In this document: one piece after another, positions 38,963 to 49,430 of the stretch
Layout: each line of letters starts with the position of its first letter
Position numbering within the stretch: position 1 is the first letter of the stretch
Assembly (NCBI GenBank): GCA_016715075.1
Contig: JADKBK010000009.1
Coordinates: 124,001-188,000 of the forward strand
From: Bacteroidales bacterium
GTDB taxonomy: Bacteria > Bacteroidota > Bacteroidia > Bacteroidales > VadinHA17
Length of the DNA: 64,000 bases
Direction: 5' to 3'
Notes under the pieces: model-generated
Database searches by the model: none
Seen by the model: only the letters and a program-made list of their open reading frames with translations
What the model was told of the DNA's origin: nothing
Translations under genes and position numbers: made by a program

Positions 38963-41032
38963 ATGAAAAAAGCTTCACCTCAAATTATCCTGATTCTATC
39001 CTTAATCTTAGCCGGATGTTCGAGACAGGATGTAAATATCAACTATAAGGGCAATCCTGAGCCACTACTTCCCAATGCCTACATCAGGCTACCTCTCGGC
39101 ACTGTGAAACCTTCCGGTTGGCTGAAGAACCAGCTTGAGGCTGAGGCATCGGGGTTAACAGGTTATGTTGACGAATTCTGGCCTGATCTGTCTAATTCGG
39201 CATGGCATGGAGGTGATGGAGATGCCTGGGAACGAGGACCATATTTTCTCGATGGACTAGTCCCACTGGCCTATTTGCTTGACGATGAACGACTGAAAGA
39301 AAAAGTAAAAAAATGGATTGAACCTGTACTGGCAAGCAGCAGAGATTCAGGATGGTACGGTCCGGTCAGAAACAAGGACCGATGGCCTCTTGCAGTGGCA
39401 AACAAGGTACTGATGCAGTATTATGAAGCCACCGGAGACAGGAGGGCTTTCGATGTGCTTATAAAATATTTCAGATATTTACACGATACACCGCCCGACT
39501 GGCCACATAAGGATTGGAGAGGTGTGCGTGCCATGGAAAATGCAGTCACAGGATACTGGCTATACAGGCATACGGGTGAAAAGTGGATCCTCGAAACAAT
39601 AGAATCAATACAGAAAAATGGTGCCGACTGGACAAGCTATTATGAGAAATTCCCATGGGATTCTGCAGCTGCTGTTGATAAAACGATACCTCATGACGGA
39701 ACTCCTGAAGGGATGACTGCTCATGGTGTAAATAATGCCATGGCAATAAAATATCCCGGATTATGGTACCAGCAGTCAAAAGATGCCAGATTTAAAAATG
39801 CCGTTTTCTCAGGGATTGCAAAATATGATAAAAACCACGGGCAGGCAGGAGGCAAGTTTTCGGCTGATGAACATCTGGCAGGCAACAGCCCTGCCCAGGG
39901 AACTGAATTATGTACAGTTGTAGAGTATATGTATTCAATGGAGGAGCTTTATGCAATATTCGGCGACAATAAACTGGCTGACAGACTTGAAATGCTTACC
40001 TACAATGCATTGCCAGGGGCAACAACGCCTGATATCTGGTCGCATCAGTACGATCAGCAATCAAACCAGGTAATTGTTTCAAATATCAAAAGAGAGTGGA
40101 GCTCAAATTTCGATGATTCAAATATTTACGGTCTCATGCCGAATTTTGGTTGCTGCCTTGCCAATATGCACCAGGGATGGCCCAAATTTATTGAAAGCAT
40201 GTGGATGGCAACCAACGATAACGGACTCGCGCTGGTAGCTTACGGCCCTTCAGTAGTAAAGGCAAAAACGGGTAAAGGAAATGAAGTGACTATCACAGAA
40301 GAGACCGACTACCCTTTCAAAGGATCTGTCAAACTATCAATTACTACTGAAAAAACTTCAAAATTCCCGATCTACCTGAGAATCCCAGGCTGGGCCGATT
40401 CTGTTACAATAAAGTTTAAGAATAAAACGATTGTGGTTAAAGGCGGCACTCAGTTCAGACTGAATGAGAGATGGAAAAACAACGATCAGATATTAATCGG
40501 GATCCCAATGGAGATCCGGTCTGAGAGGAGATATAATAACTCAATGTCGCTCTTTCGCGGACCATTACTTTTTTCTTTAAGGATCAGTAAAGAATTTAAA
40601 AGCGTAAAACTAAAATATGACAACTTCGCTTACAAAGGAAGCATTGACTGGGCGATAGATCCAAAAAGCGCATGGAACTATGGACTGCTTCTGGATAATC
40701 AAAATATAATGAGAGGCTTGAAAGTGGCTGAAAACAGCCCTGGCAAATATCCGTATGCCGACAAAGATGATATGATCTGGTCGGCTGATTCTTTAAAATA
40801 CCTGAAATGGGGTGCTGATCCGCCAGTTGTGATAACTGCCAGGGGGATCAGGATCCCCGGATGGGGGATCAGTAATAATTCGGCCGACGTACCACCTGTC
40901 AGCCCTGTAAAACCGGAGGGAGATCCGGAGATTATAAGCCTGGTTCCCTATGGATGTGCCAGACTGAGAATTACCGAGTTCCCGGTAATGGATATTGTAC
41001 TTATGGAGGATGTAATCAAACAGGGAAAATAA
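38963..41032 (+). CDS. GH127-type (DUF1680) beta-L-arabinofuranosidase-like lipoprotein
   Basis: A 689-residue protein with a lipoprotein signal ending LAGC (Cys19). It matches the DUF1680/GH127 alpha-toroid: WERGPYFLDGLVPLAYLL near 91-108, the GTELCTVVEYMYSMEELY helix with its glutamate, and the FGCCLANMHQGWP motif with vicinal cysteines in the region of the zinc-bound catalytic cysteine of characterised GH127 enzymes. A C-terminal beta-sandwich follows. It is likely anchored to a membrane and removes L-arabinofuranose or a related sugar from plant glycans or glycoproteins. No SusC/SusD pair is near. Confidence 0.85.
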   Translation: MKKASPQIILILSLILAGCSRQDVNINYKGNPEPLLPNAYIRLPLGTVKPSGWLKNQLEAEASGLTGYVDEFWPDLSNSAWHGGDGDAWERGPYFLDGLVPLAYLLDDERLKEKVKKWIEPVLASSRDSGWYGPVRNKDRWPLAVANKVLMQYYEATGDRRAFDVLIKYFRYLHDTPPDWPHKDWRGVRAMENAVTGYWLYRHTGEKWILETIESIQKNGADWTSYYEKFPWDSAAAVDKTIPHDGTPEGMTAHGVNNAMAIKYPGLWYQQSKDARFKNAVFSGIAKYDKNHGQAGGKFSADEHLAGNSPAQGTELCTVVEYMYSMEELYAIFGDNKLADRLEMLTYNALPGATTPDIWSHQYDQQSNQVIVSNIKREWSSNFDDSNIYGLMPNFGCCLANMHQGWPKFIESMWMATNDNGLALVAYGPSVVKAKTGKGNEVTITEETDYPFKGSVKLSITTEKTSKFPIYLRIPGWADSVTIKFKNKTIVVKGGTQFRLNERWKNNDQILIGIPMEIRSERRYNNSMSLFRGPLLFSLRISKEFKSVKLKYDNFAYKGSIDWAIDPKSAWNYGLLLDNQNIMRGLKVAENSPGKYPYADKDDMIWSADSLKYLKWGADPPVVITARGIRIPGWGISNNSADVPPVSPVKPEGDPEIISLVPYGCARLRITEFPVMDIVLMEDVIKQGK

Positions 41033-41128
41033 TTTAATAAGAACATACGCAGAGAATCACAGAAGTACACAGTGGTATAATTTATCAGACCCGGTAAAAC
41101 CCTGTATGAGAATCAATTAAAATTCTCG

Positions 41129-42919
41129 TCAGATAAATTCCGTTTTCTCCTTAAGCCATTTCCTTTCATCATCATTGAGATACGGACAAAGCTTTTCAAA
41201 TACATCGCTGTGATACCTGTTCAGCCAGTCAATCTCTTTCTGTTCGAGCATGGAAACATCAATTAAGGACTTATCGATATAGCATAGCGACATTGTATCG
41301 AATCTCAGAAACTGGCCAAATTCAGTCTCTTCATCCTGATAGCAGAGAATAAGGTTTTCTATTCTTATGCCATACTCACCTTCCCTGTAAATTGCCGGTT
41401 CATTGGAGATAAGCATACCTGCCTCAATAATTGTTCTGGCTTCAGCACTGCCTCCCGGACTTATACTCTGCGGTCCTTCATGTACATTCAGACAAAAACC
41501 CACACCATGTCCTGTCCCATGACCATAATTAAGACCATTTTCCCATAAAGCTTTTCGGGCAAGGATATCAAGCTGTATACCTTTAGTACCAGCCGGAATT
41601 TTGACTGTTGCCAGGCTGATATTGCCTTTCAGAACTAGGGTAAAATCCCTTTTCTGAGCAGGTGAAGGCCGTCCAAATGAAATTGTCCTGGTAATATCTG
41701 TTGTTCCGTTCAGGTATTGCGCTCCGGAATCAATAAGCAGCATTCCGTTCTGGCCGATCTTAGCATCGGAATCAGCTGTAGCAGAATAATGAGGCAGCGC
41801 ACCATGCTCATTCCATGCTACAATCGTTGAAAAGGAAGGTCCAAGGAAAGACTCCTGTTCAGCTCTGAATCCAGTGAGTTTTTCTGCCAGGGAAAGTTCA
41901 GTCATCACTATGGAACCTTTATCCTGATCAATCCAAAAGAAAAATCTGGCAAGGGCAACACCATCTTTTATCATTGCCTTCCCGATATTCTCAATCTCTG
42001 TCTTGTTCTTAACAGCCTTCAGGCTTTCCGGGATACTGAAATCTTCAATTATTCTTATTCCCGGTGGAATTGCTTTAAAAAGACTTGCAGATGTTGTAAC
42101 AGGGGAGAGAAGTATTGAGGTACCAGCAGATAAGGATGACAACACTGCATCAGTTTCTTCATATGGGAGGATTACAATGCCGTACCGGTCAAATTCAAAG
42201 GCGAGCTTAAAAGGGATTTTACTCTCATCTGTAAATAGAAGTATCTGATCTTCACTCACAATAGCAAATGACAAAAGTAACGGAGAGTATTCCACATCAT
42301 TGCCCCTGATATTAAGAAGCCACATTATATCAGCTACAGAAGTCAGCAGATGGTAATCTATATTTCTGATCTTCATCAGACTTCTGACTTCGGAGATCTT
42401 AAGGGTCCTCTCCTTGCCGGCATAAATAACAGGAAAATCAAATGCAGGAGAACCGGATATTGCAGGACGGTCGGTCCATATCTCTGAAATCAGGTCTGAA
42501 TCAGTAATGTATTTTACATTCTTACCCTCAAGCGACCTCTCAATCTTTCTCATGCCCGCAATTGAGACAGTCCGGCTGTCAATCGCTACTGTATTAAGGT
42601 CACTTACATTATCAGTCAGCCACCCTAAGTAATCGTGCCAACCGCCGTCAGCAGGCTTCATAAAGCTAAAACCTGAGTCGAGGAGCTGCTCCCGGGCCTG
42701 GACAAAGTACCTGGAGTCAGTCCATAACCCTGCAAATGCATCGGTTATGATCAATGTTGCAGCTGAGCCCGTAAAGCCTGTCAGCCATGCAATTATCCGC
42801 CAGTGATCGGGAATGTATTCCCCCAGGTTTGGGTCTCCGGTTGGAATTATGTGAATGTCAATTTTATTCTCTTTCATTGCCTCACGTAACAAGGCAAGTC
42901 TGGATGAGTGGGTATTCAT
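41129..42919 (-). CDS. Xaa-Pro aminopeptidase (M24B, aminopeptidase P)
   Basis: A 596-residue protein, the long eukaryote-like form with two creatinase-N-type domains before the pita-bread catalytic domain. Metal ligands are visible: LLIDSGAQY and DITRTI (Asp, Asp), HGTGHGVGFCLNVHEGP (His), ISNEPAIY (Glu) and GIRIENL (Glu). It removes an N-terminal residue ahead of proline. There is no signal peptide, so it is cytoplasmic. The gene stands alone, with palindromic repeats on its upstream side. Confidence 0.92.
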   Translation of the reverse strand: MNTHSSRLALLREAMKENKIDIHIIPTGDPNLGEYIPDHWRIIAWLTGFTGSAATLIITDAFAGLWTDSRYFVQAREQLLDSGFSFMKPADGGWHDYLGWLTDNVSDLNTVAIDSRTVSIAGMRKIERSLEGKNVKYITDSDLISEIWTDRPAISGSPAFDFPVIYAGKERTLKISEVRSLMKIRNIDYHLLTSVADIMWLLNIRGNDVEYSPLLLSFAIVSEDQILLFTDESKIPFKLAFEFDRYGIVILPYEETDAVLSSLSAGTSILLSPVTTSASLFKAIPPGIRIIEDFSIPESLKAVKNKTEIENIGKAMIKDGVALARFFFWIDQDKGSIVMTELSLAEKLTGFRAEQESFLGPSFSTIVAWNEHGALPHYSATADSDAKIGQNGMLLIDSGAQYLNGTTDITRTISFGRPSPAQKRDFTLVLKGNISLATVKIPAGTKGIQLDILARKALWENGLNYGHGTGHGVGFCLNVHEGPQSISPGGSAEARTIIEAGMLISNEPAIYREGEYGIRIENLILCYQDEETEFGQFLRFDTMSLCYIDKSLIDVSMLEQKEIDWLNRYHSDVFEKLCPYLNDDERKWLKEKTEFI

Positions 42920-42936
42920 TTTAAGGTATTATTAGT

Positions 42937-43147
42937 TCTTGCGCTGAGAATCACAGGGAATCAAGTATTACTTCTCTGCAAGACTCTGTGATTTTTCTGT
43001 GTCCCGATAGCATACTTCAGTGGCAACAGATTTTTATAATCTGATGATGCTCACGAAATTTCTCTGTAACACCCTACCCGATAGTTATCGGGACCAGGGG
43101 GGACTTATTTAAAACCAAAAATTTCCCCTTGGGGGTTGGGGGTGAGC
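42937..43147. repeat. Two short palindromic repeats upstream of the M24 gene
   Basis: 42937-43003 is a CACAGAG-type palindrome (GAGAATCACAGGGAATCA against TCTGTGATTTTTCTGTG). 43049-43147 begins GCTCAC and ends GTGAGC, and contains the palindrome CCCGATA-GT-TATCGGG (43077-43092) and a C-rich/G-rich pair. Both lie in the 271-bp gap between the starts and ends of the flanking minus-strand genes. No coding capacity. Confidence 0.6.
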
Positions 43148-43190
43148 TTTATTGCATATTCGAAAATACATAACTAGGACTGAGAATAGA

Positions 43191-44627
43191 TTATAAATGT
43201 TTTACTTCATTGACGAGGTTCTGGAGAGTGCCTTTGGCATCACCGAATAACATACGTGTTTTGCTGTTGAAAAAGAGCATATTTTCTATAGCAGCATAAC
43301 CCTTACCCATTCCTCTTTTCATAACAATTATATTCCTGGCATCGCGTGCCTTAATAATAGGCATGCCATAAATCGGACTTGAGGGGTCATCCTCAGCTGC
43401 AGGATTTACAACATCGTTTGCCCCGATCACAACAAGTACGTCGGTATTTGGCAGATCAGGATTGATCTCATCGCTTTCAATCAGCTGCTCATACGGAACA
43501 TCTGCTTCAGCAAGCAACACATTCATGTGCCCTGGCATACGTCCGGCTACCGGATGAATGGCATATTTAACCTCCACTCCCTTTTCCTCCAGAAGCTTAT
43601 CAAGCTCATGGCAGATATGCTGAGCCTGTGCAACAGCAAGTCCGTATCCTGGAACTATCACAACCTTTTTGGAATAGCTCAGGAGAACGGCCGCATCTGT
43701 CAGTGAGATCTCCTTAACCGAACCGGCAACATCCAGCGAGGACTGGCCTCCTCCACCGAATACGCCTACAATAACGTTTAAAAGGGAACGGTTCATGGCC
43801 TTGCACATCAGGATAGTAAGTATTGTACCAGCTGATCCTACAAGGATACCACCGGTAAGCATAGCCTGGTTGTTATACAGGAAACCGCCCATGGCAGCTG
43901 CAACTCCTGTAAATGAATTCAGCAATGATATTACAACAGGCATATCTGCACCGCCGATCGGCATTACAAAAAGGACACCGTAGATAACAGATATTCCGAA
44001 AATGAGATAGACATAAGGTGTCAGTTCAGCACTTGCCTGAACATTACGCGTCATTATGAATACTATTAAACCGATCAGTACAGCAAGGATGAAAAGATTC
44101 ACATATTTCATCGCCTTCACGCGCATATCTCCTATCCAGCCATCCAGTTTGCCAAACGCGATCATACTTCCGGCCCATGAAACTGTTCCAATAAGTAAAC
44201 CAAGAAGAATTGCGAGCACCTGACCATTGGCCATTCCGCTTTTTGCTATCAGTTCATGACTAATATGAGGAAATTCCATAATCGAAATAAGAGCTGCTGC
44301 AGCTCCTCCCATTCCATTGAAGAATGAAACAAGCTGAGGCATTGCTGTCATCTTAACCCTCTTCGCAATCAGCCACCCAATAACTGTACCGATAGAAATA
44401 GCAGCCAGGATAAGCGGAATATTCCTTATAGGTTCTCCCTCCTTCTGATGAAAAACAATTGTTGCAATTATGGCAAGTCCCATACCGAATGCAGCAAATA
44501 TATTACCCCTTCTGGCTGTCAAAGGATGACTTAGCATCCTTAAACCGACAATAAAAAGCACTGAGGCAATAACATACGCAATCTCCAATATTGAGATACC
44601 CGTTGAAAAATGTGACATATCGTTCAT
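43191..44627 (-). CDS. pntB: NAD(P) transhydrogenase subunit beta
   Basis: A 478-residue protein with about nine transmembrane helices in the first 275 residues and a cytoplasmic NADP(H)-binding dIII domain. The latter shows VVIVPGYGLAVAQAQH, HPVAGRMPGHMNVLLAEADVPY and VLVVIGANDVVNPAA, all PntB signatures. With PntA it couples proton entry to hydride transfer from NADH to NADP+, at the inner membrane. It is the last gene of pntA1-pntA2-pntB, 33 bp after pntA2. Confidence 0.96.
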   Translation of the reverse strand: MNDMSHFSTGISILEIAYVIASVLFIVGLRMLSHPLTARRGNIFAAFGMGLAIIATIVFHQKEGEPIRNIPLILAAISIGTVIGWLIAKRVKMTAMPQLVSFFNGMGGAAAALISIMEFPHISHELIAKSGMANGQVLAILLGLLIGTVSWAGSMIAFGKLDGWIGDMRVKAMKYVNLFILAVLIGLIVFIMTRNVQASAELTPYVYLIFGISVIYGVLFVMPIGGADMPVVISLLNSFTGVAAAMGGFLYNNQAMLTGGILVGSAGTILTILMCKAMNRSLLNVIVGVFGGGGQSSLDVAGSVKEISLTDAAVLLSYSKKVVIVPGYGLAVAQAQHICHELDKLLEEKGVEVKYAIHPVAGRMPGHMNVLLAEADVPYEQLIESDEINPDLPNTDVLVVIGANDVVNPAAEDDPSSPIYGMPIIKARDARNIIVMKRGMGKGYAAIENMLFFNSKTRMLFGDAKGTLQNLVNEVKHL

Positions 44628-44660
44628 TCCTTCGATCTTTTAGTATTCTATACCGAATGA

Positions 44661-44963
44661 TTATTTCTTCTTTTTGAACATTTCCAGCATCCTGTCGGTG
44701 ACAACAAATCCGCCAACAACATTAAGGGTGCCGAGAATTACAGCAAGAAAACCCAGCACTTTGGTGCCTGAACTATCTGCATGACCCAGGACGATTATGG
44801 CACCGATAATTACGACACCATGAATTGCATTAGCCCCTGACATCAAAGGGGTATGGAGTATTGCGGGAACATTGCTTATAACTTCAATACCAAGAAATAT
44901 TGATAGTATTACAATGAAAATAGCTTCCCTGTGCAGCAAAAAGAATCCTAATATATTTTCCAT
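44661..44963 (-). CDS. pntA2: NAD(P) transhydrogenase subunit alpha part 2
   Basis: A 100-residue protein with three transmembrane helices, matching the separate C-terminal PntA membrane domain of the split-subunit type (as in Rhodospirillum PntAB). HTPLMSGANAIHGVVIIGAI is the conserved signature. It is 7 bp from the end of pntA1 and 33 bp before pntB. Confidence 0.94.
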   Translation of the reverse strand: MENILGFFLLHREAIFIVILSIFLGIEVISNVPAILHTPLMSGANAIHGVVIIGAIIVLGHADSSGTKVLGFLAVILGTLNVVGGFVVTDRMLEMFKKKK

Positions 44964-44970
44964 AAAATAG

Positions 44971-46100
44971 CTAATTAATATTTAATAACTGCTTAACTCT
45001 CTGGCCTACATACTCTTTATGATGTACAGCAATGGTTCCCTTTATAATATCATCATCGAGGTTTAGTGCCAGATTACCTTCTTTATCAACCATTATTTTT
45101 AAAAGATTAATAACATTGCTTCCAAACATTTTGCTGGCATCGCTTGACATATCGGACGGGTAATCGGTTTTCCCTATTATGCTCACACTGTTTACAACAA
45201 TATTATTCCCGTTGGAAGTGAGTTCGCAATTTCCTCCTGAAGAGGCTGCAAGATCCACTATAACTGATCCAGGCTTCATTGCATTCACGGTCTCTTTCAG
45301 AATAAGTACAGGTGCCTTTCGTCCCGGGATCTGTGCCGTGGAAATTACAACATCGGCAGCAATAGCTCTCTGTTGTATAAGCTCCTGCTGTTTCTTCTTA
45401 AACTCTTCACTCTGTTCGACAGCATATCCGCCGGCAGCGACATCCTCTTTGGCACCTTCAACCTCTATAAATCTTCCTCCCAGACTTTTCACCTCCTCTT
45501 TAACAGCTGACCTGACATCGAAGACCTCAACAACTGCTCCAAGCTTTCTGGCAACTGCAATAGCCTGCAAACCTGCAACACCTGCGCCAAGAATCAATAC
45601 CCTTGCCGGCTTAATAGTACCGGCAGCGGACATGAACATGGGGAAAAACCGCGGCAATCTGGCGGCAGCATCAAGGACAGCCTTGTAACCGGCAACTGTA
45701 GCCATTGAGGACAGGATATCCATTGACTGTGCCCTTGTTGTTCTGGGTACAAGATCAAGGGCAAGCAGAGTCAGACCTTTCGCCCGTACTGAGTCAAGCC
45801 ATTGACTGTTTTCCGTAGGATTAAGAACTGAGCAGAGTACCTGACCTTCCCTGAATGCGCTGATATCCTCGTCTACAAGAGGATTAACTGACAATAGCAT
45901 ATCAGCCCTGAAATAACCTCTCTTCGCTCAACTGTCACGGCTCCCGCCGCAACATAAGAATCGTCAGAGGCAAAAGCTGTCTGTCCTGCCTGAAGTTCAA
46001 CAAGAACTTCAATGCCCATCTTTTTAAGTACGGTAACTTCACCGGGCAGCATTGCCACCCTGTTTTCAGTTCCGGATTCCTTGAGGATCCCTAAAATCAT
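44971..46100 (-). CDS. pntA1: NAD(P) transhydrogenase subunit alpha part 1 (frameshifted)
   Basis: The N-terminal part (46100 to 45873) and the longer C-terminal part (ending 44971) form one protein of about 376 residues. One G is missing in the CCC/GGG run 45906-45908; restoring it gives EVISGADMLLSVNPLVDED. The N-terminus LGILKESGTENRVAMLPGEV and the NAD-binding loop VLILGAGVAGLQAIAVARKLGA are PntA dI features. RQD-loop-like and DLAASSGGNCE segments are present. It binds NAD(H) in the cytoplasm, on the transhydrogenase complex. First gene of the operon. Confidence 0.93.
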
Positions 46101-46208
46101 AGCTGCTGAGTTTAGTATTAAGAGTTCTTATTACGGACACAATATAGTAAACATTAACTTATTATCTAACAGTGGGGTAAATCTTATTAAACGCAATCTC
46201 ACAGAAAT

Positions 46209-48376
46209 TCATTTCCCAAAGAAATTCCTCAGCCAGAAGTTATTCGATTCATTCTTTACATGAGTTGCTTTTGGTCCGCCCCAGCCATGACGGCCATTAG
46301 GATATAGCATAAATTCAAAAATTTTACCCTCATCCTGTAATTTTGAAATAAGGTAGATGGAATTCTGCATATGAACATTGTCATCCATATCTGCATGATA
46401 TAAATACAGTTTCCCCTTAAAGTTCTTAACATAATTCAGAGCCGAGCCATCTCTGTAACCTTCAGGATTATCTTTTGGGGTATCCATGTACCGTTCAGTA
46501 TAAATATTGTCATAAAGTCTGTAATCTGTTACCGGCATACCGGCCACTCCATGGGTCCAGTATCCGGCACCTTTGGTCAGAGCCAGGCAGGTCATGTATC
46601 CTCCGTACGAGGTACCTGTCATCCCGATCTTCGTACTGTCGACATAGGGCTTTTTTCTGAGCCATTTCACAGCGTCCTCATAGTCAAGCATTTCCCATTT
46701 ACCTAGGCATCTGTAAAGATAATCCATCCCTCTCATTCCAAATTGACCTGACCCGCGATGATCAACCATGAAGGTTATAATATCATTTGTGGAATACCAT
46801 GAAGGAGTATTTCCCTGCCAGCTGTTGCTGACATTCTTTGAACCGGGTCCGCCATAAATGGTAAAGACCACCGGGTATTTTTTAGCAGGGTCAAAATTCA
46901 GAGGATAAGAGATCAGTGCAGGCATATTGAAAAGACCGTCAGCTGTCATGATCTTCACCATTTCAGATCTGGAATTTTCAGTCTTATCCTGTCTCTGCAC
47001 ATTAAAATTATAAACCTCTCTCAATATCCTGGCTTTTTTGTCTCCTAATATTATAGAACCCGGATTTGAAACACTATTCCAGGTGTCTATAAAATAATTT
47101 CCGCGGGGGGAAATGCTGACACTATGAGTCCCCTCTCCTGCCGTAAGCTGAATAAGATTTTTTCCATCAAAACCGATACTAAAAAGGTGTTTCCCGGTGG
47201 ATTCATTACCTGTAGCATAAAAATATACAACCTTCGCAGCCTCATCCACTCTCTCGATAGCAGTAACCATAAAGCTGAAATCGGTGAGCTGTTTGACCTG
47301 CTTTCCATCCCAGCTGCACAGGTAGAGATTATGCCAGTCATTGCGGCAGCTTCGAAGGATGAATCCGGAATTGTTGTTCAATACTTTTACATCCTCGAAG
47401 AATTCAACCCATGTTTTTCTGCTTTCACTGTAAATCTGGGTAAAATCACCTGATGAAGGGTCAGCAAGGATTATCTTCAGCTCATTCTGATCACGGTTAA
47501 CTATCTGAACAGCTATTCTTTTGCTGTCTGGTGTCCAGAATGGCCATGCTATATACTGATCCAGACTATAATCTGTATTAATCCAGGTTGTTTTTCCGGT
47601 GGCGATATCAGCAATACCCATTTTAACTTTCGGATTTGGATCCCTGGCAAAGGGTACGGAACAGCTTCTATCAGTCCGTGCAGACCGTCAGCTTCATCGA
47701 GTCTGTTAAGTGTAAATACAGGCACGTCAGTCTCATCAGTTCTCAGGTAAGCCAGTTTATTTCCGTCGGGTGACCACCAGAAAGCTGCATATCGGCTTGG
47801 TCTTCCAAGTATCTCCTCAAAATAGACCCATGAGGCATAGCCGTTATAAATTTTAGCAGAGGCATCAAATGTCAGCCTGGTTTCCGCCTCCTTTATGAGA
47901 TCATATATATAAAGATCCTTGTTTTTTGTGTAGGCAATCCTGGTGCCATCAGGCGAAAAACGGGTATTTACCTCAGGGGTTTTGTCATTGGTTAATCTTT
48001 TCATCGACTTGTCAGATGCTCTGAACAGGAAAAGATCGTTATCCTTTACAATGATGATGCTTTTAGAATCGGGACTGAGTACATCATTCATAGAAAGTGT
48101 TGTTCCTTCAGGAAGCAGTGTTGCAATCAGTTCACGGCCTGAAGCTTCAGGCGAATAGGAAGTCCCTTTTCCCGTTTTTACATCAAAGCTCCTGGTGACC
48201 AGATTTTTGTTTTCATCAAATGACCTGAAGAGATAATGAGTATCATCAGCCCAGCCTGTTACTGCAATCTGATTTCCGCCCCTTCTAGGCATCTGGCAAT
48301 AGATCTGTTCCGAAAGTTCAATTGCAGACAATGTGATAAAACATAAAATGAGTTGAAGAATCTTATATCCTCTCAT
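46209..48376 (-). CDS. S9-family dipeptidyl peptidase IV-like serine peptidase (frameshifted)
   Basis: The first part (48376 to about 47645) and the second part (ending 46209) form one protein of about 720 residues. One G is missing in the CCC/GGG run 47642-47644; restoring it gives YPLPGDPNPKVKMGIADI. A signal peptide precedes a DPPIV N-terminal beta-propeller (to about 440), with WVYFEEILGRPS holding the Glu pair that fixes the substrate N-terminus. The alpha/beta-hydrolase domain has GTSYGGYM (Ser), HADMDDNVH (Asp) and NGRHGWGG (His). It removes dipeptides, probably X-Pro, in the periplasm. Confidence 0.92.
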
Positions 48377-48579
48377 AAATATTAATATTAACTATGTGAT
48401 TGTTCAAAAACCGGGGAGCAAAAATAAGAAATTTTCATTTGTATAAGTCCGACGTGCTTAACATCATAAGCAAAGCGCGAATATATTTTCGATACCTTGA
48501 AACTCAGCCTTGATAATTTAGAACTATTTTAAACTTCTGTTATTTTATTAACATTGTTAATTATTTCACATCTTATTTT

Positions 48580-48587
48580 TATCTTTG
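48580..48587 (+). promoter_or_regulatory. Bacteroidetes-type -7 element ahead of the hydrogenase locus
   Basis: TATCTTTG matches TAnnTTTG exactly. It lies 70 bases before the first gene of the locus. A TTG at 48554-48556 is upstream, but the 23-base spacing is longer than usual for a -33 box. Confidence 0.5.
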
Positions 48588-48656
48588 CATTATTATTATA
48601 AAAAGATTATTGGACAACTAGCATAGCAAGCAATAAAAAGGGATAGGGAAAAAGGT

Positions 48657-49001
48657 ATGACTATAAAAGATATAATAAGCATTATTGACGGAAAGGTCTT
48701 TTGTTGTGAGGATCGGGTGGATAATTCTGTAGAGTATGCATTTGCCTCTGACCTGATGAGTGATGTACTGACAGTAGAAAAGGAGAATATGCTCCTTATA
48801 ACAGGGCTTGCAAACATGCAAACGATCAGAACATCAGAGATGTCGGACATTAATTGTATAATTTTCGCGAGAGATAAGAAGATTGGAGAGGATATGATTT
48901 CGCTGGCAAAGGAGAACAAGATGACTCTTATAGGCAGTCCTCATACTCTGTTTTATATCTCAGGTGAGTTATACAAAGCGGGGATTAAATCAGTATATTA
49001 A
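48657..49001 (+). CDS. DRTGG-domain protein, hydrogenase-linked (first copy)
   Basis: A 114-residue single-domain protein resembling the DRTGG fold: IISIIDGKVFC, then ASDLMSDVLTVEKENMLLITG, ending in LIGSPHTLFYISGELYKAG. DRTGG domains often sit next to CBS or phosphotransacetylase domains and are thought to sense ligands. It heads a run of six tightly packed genes before the hydrogenase. A second, related copy is at 50795. Its biochemical role is unknown. Confidence 0.78.
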   Translation: MTIKDIISIIDGKVFCCEDRVDNSVEYAFASDLMSDVLTVEKENMLLITGLANMQTIRTSEMSDINCIIFARDKKIGEDMISLAKENKMTLIGSPHTLFYISGELYKAGIKSVY

Positions 49002-49004
49002 ATT

Positions 49005-49430
49005 ATGCAATTCAGGCACAAAATAGCCGGTGGTGATTTTGCTAATGCAGGAAAGGTTGCCAGTTCAGTCAAGAAGATCCTTCGCCAGTTGAATATTGAC
49101 CACACCATTTCCAAACGTGTCGTAATTGCTTTATATGAAGGAGAGGTGAATGTTGTGGCTCATGCCTATTCAGGAATTGTTGAAGTTGAGATTGATGAAT
49201 CAAGAATAAGGATAACGTTAACAGAGAAGGGTCCGGGAATAGAAGATATAGAGAAGGCAATGGAAGAGGGCTATTCAACTGCAACTCCGCAGGTAAGGGA
49301 GATGGGCTTCGGCGCAGGTATGGGTTTGTCAAATATGAAGAGGAACAGCGATTCGATGAAGATAACAAGCACTCCGGGTGAAGGAACAGTTGTTGAACTC
49401 ATTAATAATATCAGGGCAAATGCAGGATAA
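49005..49430 (+). CDS. RsbW/RsbT-like HATPase protein
   Basis: A 141-residue GHKL ATPase-type protein without a histidine-kinase dimerisation domain. It has VVIALYEGEVNVVAHAY (N box), LTEKGPGIEDIEKAM (G1) and MGFGAGMGLSNMKRNSD (G2). This is the size and layout of anti-sigma kinases such as RsbW/RsbT. It starts 3 bp after the DRTGG gene and overlaps the Fe-S gene by 11 bp, so it probably acts with them. Confidence 0.85.
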   Translation: MQFRHKIAGGDFANAGKVASSVKKILRQLNIDHTISKRVVIALYEGEVNVVAHAYSGIVEVEIDESRIRITLTEKGPGIEDIEKAMEEGYSTATPQVREMGFGAGMGLSNMKRNSDSMKITSTPGEGTVVELINNIRANAG